A stretch of 11,164 nt of DNA from ZC4RG36 sp964652205 (GTDB lineage: Bacteria > Chloroflexota > Anaerolineae > Aggregatilineales > Phototrophicaceae): the NCBI GenBank assembly GCA_964652205.1, contig CAZZAO010000151.1:1-11164 (forward strand), read 5' to 3'. Below are positions 1 through 4,547 of this stretch, in pieces; the stretch's first letter is position 1; the number at the start of each line of letters is the position of its first letter. Below the pieces are notes generated by a model, which was not told where the DNA came from, did not search any database, and worked only from the letters and a program-made list of their open reading frames with translations. The position numbers were made by a program, and so were the translations under genes.

Positions 1-66
1 TCACTCGTTCCCAGTTCGGCGAAGTGAGCGGGAGAGCGCAGGGCAATTGATGCTGCCTTTCGGGGC

Positions 67-93
67 GTCAGGCGCACTGCCTGCTGGCCTGAC
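67..93 (-). terminator. Hairpin just after the M24 peptidase stop
   Basis: GTCAGGC (67-73) and GCCTGAC (87-93) form a perfect 7-bp stem with a 13-nt loop, starting three bases past the stop codon of the peptidase gene. No T-run follows on the minus strand, so this is a weak candidate for an intrinsic terminator or a 3'-end-stabilising hairpin. The rest of 1-95 shows no gene. Confidence 0.35.
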
Positions 94-95
94 TC

Positions 96-1325
96 TCAGG
101 CTTTGATCGGGATGACGAGGTCTTTGCGAAAGGACGTGAGCGGGACGAGCGCGCCGTTTTCGCCGACGGAGAATGAGTCTTCGATGCGGACGCCAAACCC
201 TCTGTCCGGGTAATAGAGTCCCGGCTCGATGGTGATGACGTTGCCAGGTTGAAAAACATCGGTCGAGGTGTGACCGATGCTCGGTCGCTCGTGGATGTTG
301 AGGCCGATGCCGTGGCCGAGGCTGTGAACGTAGCCGGACATAGTTTTCGGGTCGCTGCGCGTGGTTGCGTGGCCCTGCGCCTCGAAATAGTCCTGCACGG
401 CGGTCTGAAGCTGCTTCGTCTCCATCCCTGCGCGGAACACTTCACCCGCGAGGTCGAAAGCTTCCATCACCTGATCGTAGACCTGCTGGACTTCCGGCGG
501 CGCGTAGCCGATGCACCACGTTCGCGTCATATCGTGGAAATAGCCGCCGCCTAATTCGCGCGGGAAGATGTCGAAGACAATCGACTGGCCGAGCCGGAGC
601 GCATCGCCATCATTGCCGCGGCTGTGCGGAAAGCCAGCATCGCGGCCCTGAGCGAAAATCATGCGCGTATCCTCAAGCTCGCGGTCAAGCAGCGCGCGGC
701 GCAGAAAACGCTTGACGTCGCCAATCGTGAACGGGCTGCCATCGGCCTTGACGAGTGTTTCGCCGTCAACGCGCTGCGAGGCGATCAAGTCCCACGCTTC
801 GGCGACGGCGGCATTCGTCCCCTCAGCCACTTTCCGCAGCCGCGCCAGCTCACCGGCGTCCTTCGTGAGATAGGCTTCGTCGAACAGGGTGTAGCCGATG
901 TCGCCAACGAACTCATAGCGTCCCCTGTAGGCCGCGTCGAGCAGACGCCACAGGTCGATGATGATGTTGAGGTCGCTGACGCCGTAGACGCCAACTTTAC
1001 CCGACGCTACGCCGACCGTTTCGAGCGCTTTCGCCCAGAAAACAACCTCGGCTCTGGCGCGGTCATGATTGGCCGCCCTGACCATGTCCGACCAGCCGAT
1101 GTCGTTGAAACTGTAGACTTTCAGGCCGCCGCGCCCCGCTTCCTCGATCTCCATCGGGTTAGCGAAAATGACCGGAGCCTCGCCCGCTTTCTTAATGACC
1201 AACCCGCCGGTAATCTCGACGCTGCCGATCAGGTAATCACGGGCAGCGCTGTACGGCTCGGCGCAGGCAACGATGATCGCTGCCAGCCCGCGCTTTTGCA
1301 TCAACGAATCGAGGTCTGACTTCAA
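96..1325 (-). CDS. M24 family metallopeptidase (Xaa-Pro aminopeptidase/prolidase type)
   Basis: Cytoplasmic dinuclear-metal peptidase of 409 residues, predicted to remove N-terminal residues ahead of proline or to split X-Pro dipeptides. Residues 1-150 form the variable creatinase-like N-terminal domain and about 160-405 the pita-bread catalytic domain. All five expected metal ligands are visible: Asp252 (VFDIFP), Asp265 (FHDMTRT), His338 (SLGHGIGL), Glu367 (ITIEPGLY) and Glu382 (VRIEDSF). His234 in FPHSRG matches the usual substrate-side histidine. Length is normal for the family and there is no signal peptide. The start is a TTG, chosen because AAAGGA lies 8 nt upstream; the alternative ATG at residue 9 has no comparable site. 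The gene reads away from the repeat region, and its promoter may lie in or beyond the assembly gap. Substrate (dipeptide or longer peptide) cannot be told from sequence. Confidence 0.95.
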   Translation of the reverse strand: MKSDLDSLMQKRGLAAIIVACAEPYSAARDYLIGSVEITGGLVIKKAGEAPVIFANPMEIEEAGRGGLKVYSFNDIGWSDMVRAANHDRARAEVVFWAKALETVGVASGKVGVYGVSDLNIIIDLWRLLDAAYRGRYEFVGDIGYTLFDEAYLTKDAGELARLRKVAEGTNAAVAEAWDLIASQRVDGETLVKADGSPFTIGDVKRFLRRALLDRELEDTRMIFAQGRDAGFPHSRGNDGDALRLGQSIVFDIFPRELGGGYFHDMTRTWCIGYAPPEVQQVYDQVMEAFDLAGEVFRAGMETKQLQTAVQDYFEAQGHATTRSDPKTMSGYVHSLGHGIGLNIHERPSIGHTSTDVFQPGNVITIEPGLYYPDRGFGVRIEDSFSVGENGALVPLTSFRKDLVIPIKA

Positions 1326-1333
1326 GACGGGAG

Positions 1334-1339
1334 TCCTTT
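1334..1339 (-). promoter_or_regulatory. Shine-Dalgarno site fixing a TTG start
   Basis: AAAGGA on the minus strand, 8 nt from the TTG at 1325. It decides the start of the M24 peptidase in favour of TTG over the ATG eight codons further in. Confidence 0.7.
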
Positions 1340-1349
1340 CAGAGAAAGC

Positions 1350-1380
1350 GCTGAGTGCTGAGCAATGAGTGCCGAGTCAA
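1350..1380 (+). repeat. GAGNNNN heptanucleotide array, left arm
   Basis: Four consecutive heptads in one phase: GAGTGCT (1353), GAGCAAT (1360), GAGTGCC (1367), GAGTCAA (1374). Bases 1350-1370 are the exact reverse complement of 1622-1642. It lies in the 325-bp space between the two minus-strand genes, which otherwise holds about 65 bp of unrecognised sequence (1381-1445), the N gap and the right arm. Confidence 0.8.
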
Positions 1381-1445
1381 GGACAGTCGATCAGCCGGTC
1401 GCCGGTCGTTCATTTGCTATAAACTGGCGTGAATTGAGACTGATC

Positions 1446-1545
1446 NNNNNNNNNNNNNNNNNNNNNNNNNNNNNNNNNNNNNNNNNNNNNNNNNNNNNNN
1501 NNNNNNNNNNNNNNNNNNNNNNNNNNNNNNNNNNNNNNNNNNNNN
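1446..1545. other. Assembly gap of 100 N
   Basis: Exactly 100 N, the usual placeholder for a scaffold gap of unknown length. It abuts a perfect heptamer tandem repeat on its right side, which probably caused the break. True repeat copy number and any sequence in the gap are unknown. Confidence 0.97.
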
Positions 1546-1607
1546 TCTTTGCTCTTTGCTCTTTGCTCTTTGCTCTTTGCTCTTTGCTCTTTGCTCTTTG
1601 CTCTTTG
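1546..1607 (-). repeat. Perfect heptamer tandem repeat, GAGCAAA on the minus strand
   Basis: About nine uninterrupted copies of TTTGCTC (GAGCAAA on the minus strand) over 62 bp, running directly into the N gap, so the array is truncated by the assembly. It belongs to the same GAGNNNN heptad class as the degenerate units on both sides. Confidence 0.95.
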
Positions 1608-1647
1608 ACTCATCACTCTTTACTCATTGCTCAGCACTCAGCACTTT
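1608..1647 (-). repeat. Degenerate GAGNNNN heptads, right arm
   Basis: On the minus strand this reads GAGTGCT, GAGCAAT, GAGTAAA, GAGTGAT, GAGTCAA and then runs into the GAGCAAA tract. The outer 21 nt (1622-1642) are a perfect inverted copy of 1350-1370. The array ends only a few bases from the stop codon of the small membrane protein, so it forms that transcript's 3' region. Confidence 0.8.
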
Positions 1648-1650
1648 TTG

Positions 1651-2127
1651 TTAGTAGCCTTCTTCCTGACGCTCGTGGGCGATTTCACGCGAGCGCAGAA
1701 AAACTTCGATGACGATGAACATCAGGGCGAGCAGGAAGATGATCGGCCACGAGAGTACGCGGGGAATTTGCAACCACGCCAGCGTGACGACGAACAGGCC
1801 GACCCAGACGCTCTGACGAACGACCACGCCGCCGGGCAGCACGTCGCGCGTGATCGGCGTGAAACGGATGTTGATATAGCGGATGAACGGCAGCACCGTC
1901 CCGGTCACGGCGATGTGCAGCAGGACGAAGAACAACCAGCGCTGGCCGACGCGCGGCAGCGTCGTCATGACCAGCAGATAGAGTCCTCCCCAGCCGCCGA
2001 CGATCATGACCAAAGCGGCCAGCAGCACGCCGACATGGTCGGGCGGCGTGCGATCCTGAATTTCAGCCGCCCATTCAGCGGCTTCCTCACGATCTTCAAG
2101 GTCGATGACTTCGCTCATACGCCCCAT
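1651..2127 (-). CDS. Small four-helix membrane protein, unknown function
   Basis: A 158-residue protein not recognised as a named family. It has an acidic, soluble N-terminus (residues 1-30, rich in D and E), then four hydrophobic segments at about 32-55, 62-83, 99-121 and 125-145, and a short charged tail ending EEGY. The even number of helices puts both ends on the same side; the positive residues in the 84-104 and 146-154 stretches do not settle the orientation clearly. The ATG at 2127 has no convincing Shine-Dalgarno site and directly overlaps a TATAAT hexamer. The next in-frame ATG, at 2118 (giving 155 residues), falls where a transcript from that promoter would begin, so it may be the true start. 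The gene is divergent from the secreted protein and shares its intergenic region with a transposable element. Confidence 0.8.
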   Translation of the reverse strand: MGRMSEVIDLEDREEAAEWAAEIQDRTPPDHVGVLLAALVMIVGGWGGLYLLVMTTLPRVGQRWLFFVLLHIAVTGTVLPFIRYINIRFTPITRDVLPGGVVVRQSVWVGLFVVTLAWLQIPRVLSWPIIFLLALMFIVIEVFLRSREIAHERQEEGY

Positions 2128-2131
2128 TATA
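2126..2131 (-). promoter_or_regulatory. Consensus -10 box overlapping the annotated start
   Basis: A perfect TATAAT on the minus strand runs into the ATG at 2127 (TATAATG). A transcript would start near 2119, next to the second in-frame ATG at 2118, implying a leaderless mRNA. The -35 region is poor (TTCGCC at 2155-2150, 18 nt away). Confidence 0.4.
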
Positions 2132-2157
2132 GCGCCGCCGGGTTAACGAGGCGAACA

Positions 2158-2172
2158 GAGGACTGAGGGCCG
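2158..2172 (+). repeat. GAGNNNN heptad array interrupted by the transposable element
   Basis: GAGGACT (2158) and GAGGGCC (2165) are left of the element; GAGGACT (2336) and GAGTAAA (2343) are right of it. Removing the element plus one copy of the 10-bp duplication restores four heptads in perfect phase. A looser continuation, GAACCGA GAACCGG, follows at about 2354-2367. Confidence 0.7.
2163..2172 (+). repeat. Target site duplication, left copy
   Basis: CTGAGGGCCG directly abuts the left terminal inverted repeat; the identical copy lies at 2327-2336, directly abutting the right one. Confidence 0.8.
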
Positions 2173-2326
2173 CAGGGCAATCGCATCAAATTTGATCGGA
2201 GTTTCAAGAAAGCTCATATCGGTTTATTTAGGGTCAACGGTAACGTAGGGGCGACCCGGCGGGTCGCCCCTACAAACCCTCATGACCTTTTATAGCCTGA
2301 GCTGCGATTTTGATGCGATTGCCCTG
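2173..2326. mobile_element. 154-bp MITE-like non-autonomous element
   Basis: The ends are perfect 18-bp inverted repeats, CAGGGCAATCGCATCAAA at 2173-2190 and its reverse complement at 2309-2326, flanked by a 10-bp direct repeat. There is no coding sequence, so any movement needs a transposase supplied in trans. The middle carries a separate 13-bp-armed palindrome. A 10-bp duplication is compatible with several DDE families, such as ISAs1 or members of the IS4 group; the ends alone do not let me name the parent. The element fills about half of the 316-bp divergent intergenic region (2128-2443) and begins some 45 bp upstream of the membrane-protein start, so it may have displaced or supplied upstream promoter sequence. 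Confidence 0.85.
2245..2273. repeat. GC-rich palindrome inside the MITE
   Basis: Arms GTAGGGGCGACCC (2245-2257) and its exact complement (2261-2273) enclose GGC. The stem is 13 bp and very stable, with no following T-run. Palindromes of the GTAGGGGCG type recur between genes in several environmental bacterial phyla, so this may be a repeat family in its own right nested in the element. Confidence 0.85.
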
Positions 2327-2336
2327 CTGAGGGCCG
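2327..2336 (+). repeat. Target site duplication, right copy
   Basis: CTGAGGGCCG, identical to 2163-2172, immediately outside the right terminal repeat of the MITE. Confidence 0.8.
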
Positions 2337-2414
2337 AGGACTGAGTAAAATAAGAACCGAGAACCGGGAAATGAAGGACAGAGCAAAAGCAGCAAGAAAA
2401 AGTAAGGAGGCATC

Positions 2415-2447
2415 ATGGGTGTGGTTCAGGGGCGTAGACGAACGTGA
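2415..2447 (+). CDS. Possible 10-codon leader ORF (MGVVQGRRRT)
   Basis: The strongest Shine-Dalgarno site in this region, AAGGAGG (2404-2410), lies 4 nt before ATG 2415. That ATG opens a frame of only ten codons, ending in TGA at 2445-2447. The stop overlaps the GTG start of the secreted protein as GTGA, a typical translational-coupling arrangement. Alternatively a one-base indel near 2444 has split a longer N-terminus: the arginine-rich decapeptide would make a plausible signal-peptide n-region for the downstream protein. Confidence 0.35.
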   Translation: MGVVQGRRRT

Positions 2448-3061
2448 CGCGATGGATGGCGCAGGTCAGCGGCCTGATCGCGCTCCTGTGGGCGCTGGCG
2501 CTGGCCGTCGTCCCGGCGCTAAGCGCGCGCCTGCCGGATCAGACACCGTGGCCGGACGCCGGATTCCGCGCCTGCGCGCTGCCCTGCTGGTCGAATATCA
2601 CGCCGGGGCAAACGCCATTCAGCCAGGTCGTGCCGCTGCTCAACCACACGCTGCCACCCGACTCGCGGCTGCTCGTCAGCGGATCGCAGGTCGATTTCTG
2701 GACGCAAATCGGCGACCGACCCTTCTACGGCTACCTGTATTACGCCGGGGGCAGCGTCGGCAATCTCTCAATGCACGTTGAGCTGACGGTGGGACAGGTG
2801 CTGCGCCGACTGGGCGCGCCGGGATGCGTCTATCTGGAAGAAGTGAACACCGGAGATCGCCTGATCGCGGCCTACTGGGAGACGCCGCGCGGGCTGGTCG
2901 GCGTGCTGGTGCCGATGATAGCCGACCGATGGGGGCCGAAAAGCCAGACGACGACGCTGTTTCTCGCTAGCTCGCAGCCTGCCTGTAACCGCGACAAGGC
3001 CGCAGCGTGGCGCGGATTTGCGCCGTACAGTCGTTATAAAAGTCTGGCGTCGTCTCGCTAG
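2444..3061 (+). CDS. Secreted protein of unknown function with PCW..ITPG motif
   Basis: A 205-residue exported protein. Residues 6-28 are a hydrophobic signal segment ending ALSA, a good signal peptidase I site. The mature part begins with CALPCWSNITPGQTPF (44-59), a style I associate with paralogous extracytoplasmic proteins of Anaerolineae. A second segment, LTVGQVLRRLGAP (114-126), resembles the GxxxxxVxxxLGxP turn of BamE/OmlA-type folds, but this likeness is loose. Four cysteines (44, 48, 128, 181) could form disulfides. No catalytic motif is evident. The frame is closed upstream by TAG at 2435, so the start is GTG 2444 (AGGGGC at 2428-2433 is a moderate ribosome site) or ATG 2456. Its stop overlaps that of the convergent regulator. 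Function unknown. Confidence 0.8.
   Translation: MTRWMAQVSGLIALLWALALAVVPALSARLPDQTPWPDAGFRACALPCWSNITPGQTPFSQVVPLLNHTLPPDSRLLVSGSQVDFWTQIGDRPFYGYLYYAGGSVGNLSMHVELTVGQVLRRLGAPGCVYLEEVNTGDRLIAAYWETPRGLVGVLVPMIADRWGPKSQTTTLFLASSQPACNRDKAAAWRGFAPYSRYKSLASSR
3058..3061. other. Overlapping convergent stop codons (CTAG)
   Basis: The palindrome CTAG supplies TAG for the plus-strand secreted protein (3059-3061) and TAG for the minus-strand regulator (3058-3060). There is no intergenic space and thus no separate terminator, so each transcript must run into the other gene. Confidence 0.85.
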
Positions 3062-4362
3062 CGGCGCTGCGCTTCGATCAGCTTATACAGGTCGCGCGTT
3101 TCGCGGGACGGGTTGATATCGAGCGTTTCCTTGAGAATCTGTTCCAGCCGCTCGTACTGCATTCGCGCGTCTTCGACCATGTTGAGCTTGAGGTAAGTCA
3201 GCATAACCTCGCGGTGAATATCCTCGCGCTCCGGTGTTTCCTTCAGGGCGCGGATGAAATAGCCAAGCGCGCGCTGATCTTCCTCGCGGCGCTTGCAGAT
3301 GCGCCCCATGCTGATGAGCGCCTGCGCGTACTGCTGGCGCAGTTGACTGCGGCGCTCGACCACCCACTTCATTTCAATCGTTTGCAGGAAAGGCGCTTTG
3401 TAGAGTTCGATAGCGCGGGTTAGCAGCGCTTCTTCCTCGCGTTCGTCGCCAGTCATCAAGGCGCGCTCGACCGAGCTTTCAAAGTCGCCAACGTCGTAAT
3501 GACGCACAACTTTGTCGCTCGGCAGGTAGAAGCCGCCGTTATACTGCGTCAGCTCATAGCTGGTCGCATCGCCAACTTTCATGCTGATGCGCTCGCTGAT
3601 CTTGCGTTTGGTGACATGGAAAACGTTGGTTGCTTCTTTCACCGAGAGACCGGGCCAGAAGGTCTGAAAAATCTCGTCGCGGGTGACGAGCGGATGATCG
3701 ACAAAGTAGAAGAACAGGTTACGCGGCAGCGCGCCGTCCCAGTTGGTGATCGATTGGCCGTTGACGAGCGCGTAGCCCCGGCCCAGCGTATAGACCTCAA
3801 GCTGCGGCTTGGGCGTCGACTCGACGGTGAACATGACGTCATCCTTGCGATACTCGGTGCCAAGCACGATGGCATCGCCGCGCGCGACCATGTCATACCA
3901 CGGCTGATGGGTCAATAAGCGCGAGCTAACCGCAATCTGGACGTTGTCTGGCAGCAGGGGAACGAGCGCGTTCATGAATTTACGGAAGCCGTTGTCAAGG
4001 GGGAGCCGGTCAACTTCGTCGATGAACAGCACCAGCGGCTCGCTGCTGTAACCGGCCAGGTCTTTCGCCAGCGCTGCCGCCAGCTCGTTCGGCTGTCCGC
4101 TGGGCAGCGCCGACTTGAGCAAACTGCCGAAGTCGCCAAGCACAGCGTCGAACTCGCGGCCCAGGTCTTCGAGGAACCCTGTCAGCGTGGATACTTCAGC
4201 GGGGATACGATAATATAACAGGCCTTCTTTAGCGCTGGAGAGGAAATGGGTCAAAAATAGATTTCGATAATTAGTCCAGGGATACAGCAAAACGACGCGC
4301 TTGCCCGCTGACTTTGCACGAAAGGAGTCAAGTGAAACCTTTGTTATTTCCTGGGCAATCAT
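3058..4362 (-). CDS. BTAD-domain transcriptional regulator with degenerate ATPase domain
   Basis: A 434-residue cytoplasmic regulator, SARP/AfsR-like in its C-terminal half. Residues 20-180 resemble the AAA/STAND ATPase module of such regulators. The Walker B-like LVLFIDEVDRL (110-120) and a sensor-like AVSSRLL (144-150) are clear, but the P-loop position reads LLYPWTNYRNLFL (25-37) with no GK[ST]. Residues 188-285 form an OmpR-type winged helix (LFFYFVDHPLVTRDEIFQTFWPG, then NVFHVTKRKISE, the expected recognition helix). Residues 288-434 are the helical BTAD/TPR repeat. The start at 4362 is preferred because AAGAGG sits 9 nt upstream; the frame stays open to a TTG at 4434, but that stretch contains the promoter. 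The gene is divergent from the O-antigen ligase, which it might regulate. DNA-binding role is well supported; target and ligand are unknown. Confidence 0.9.
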   Translation of the reverse strand: MIAQEITKVSLDSFRAKSAGKRVVLLYPWTNYRNLFLTHFLSSAKEGLLYYRIPAEVSTLTGFLEDLGREFDAVLGDFGSLLKSALPSGQPNELAAALAKDLAGYSSEPLVLFIDEVDRLPLDNGFRKFMNALVPLLPDNVQIAVSSRLLTHQPWYDMVARGDAIVLGTEYRKDDVMFTVESTPKPQLEVYTLGRGYALVNGQSITNWDGALPRNLFFYFVDHPLVTRDEIFQTFWPGLSVKEATNVFHVTKRKISERISMKVGDATSYELTQYNGGFYLPSDKVVRHYDVGDFESSVERALMTGDEREEEALLTRAIELYKAPFLQTIEMKWVVERRSQLRQQYAQALISMGRICKRREEDQRALGYFIRALKETPEREDIHREVMLTYLKLNMVEDARMQYERLEQILKETLDINPSRETRDLYKLIEAQRR

Positions 4363-4404
4363 GTGTATTCGCCTCTTAGCGATCAACAGGGAAAGTACGC
4401 TACT

Positions 4405-4434
4405 AGTATAATAGCAAAAAGCCGGAAACGGCAA
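4405..4434 (-). promoter_or_regulatory. Sigma-70-type promoter of the BTAD regulator
   Basis: TTGCCG (4434-4429), an 18-nt spacer and TATACT (4410-4405) on the minus strand. An overlapping extended -10, TGC TATTAT (4416-4408), is also present. Transcription would begin near 4398, giving a 5' leader of about 36 nt before ATG 4362. This explains why the frame upstream of 4362 is not part of the protein. Confidence 0.55.
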
Positions 4435-4502
4435 GCCTGTTATAGCGACATTATTCGCATGATGCGGCCTGCGAGCGTAATAATTAGAAAGAATTTACAA
4501 TT

Positions 4503-4541
4503 TTTTTTACATTTACGCAAGCCATTTCGGAATGTAAAGGA
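4503..4541 (+). promoter_or_regulatory. Possible RNA thermometer-like hairpin sequestering the ribosome site
   Basis: TTTACATT (4506-4513) is the exact inverted copy of AATGTAAA (4531-4538). Three more pairs extend it outward (4505-4539 and 4504-4540 as U-G, 4503-4541 as U-A). The Shine-Dalgarno AAAGGA (4536-4541), 6 nt before the GTG start at 4548, would be fully paired with a run of U. The stem is 11 bp, almost all A-U and G-U, with a 17-nt loop, resembling fourU thermometers. It needs a transcript that begins upstream of about 4500. Confidence 0.4.
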
Positions 4542-4547
4542 TGCTCT

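Noticed and set aside
624..1319. Plus-strand open frame of 231 codons opposite the M24 peptidase
   Set aside because: It mirrors a gene with all catalytic residues intact, and its composition (repeated V, D, R without domains) is typical of antisense frames in GC-rich DNA.
1546..1607. Possible CRISPR array
   Set aside because: Units are 7 bp, contiguous and without spacers; this is a simple tandem repeat.
2371..2781. Plus-strand open frame starting MKDRAKAARK
   Set aside because: It overlaps the secreted-protein gene in another frame, is Ala/Arg/Gly-rich with no domain, and has no good ribosome site, while the competing frame encodes a clear signal peptide.
4414..4432. GCCG-TTTC-CGGC plus T-run on the minus strand as a terminator
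   Set aside because: The stem is only 4 bp, no minus-strand gene ends there, and it overlaps the regulator promoter.
4363..4434. Longer N-terminus of the BTAD regulator from TTG 4434
   Set aside because: The added 24 residues overlap a good promoter, the TTG is part of the -35 box, and ATG 4362 has its own ribosome site.
4454..4484. Promoter for the O-antigen ligase (TTCGCA and AATAAT)
   Set aside because: Both boxes are imperfect and the spacing is 19 nt in AT-rich DNA; not enough to call, although some promoter upstream of 4500 is expected.
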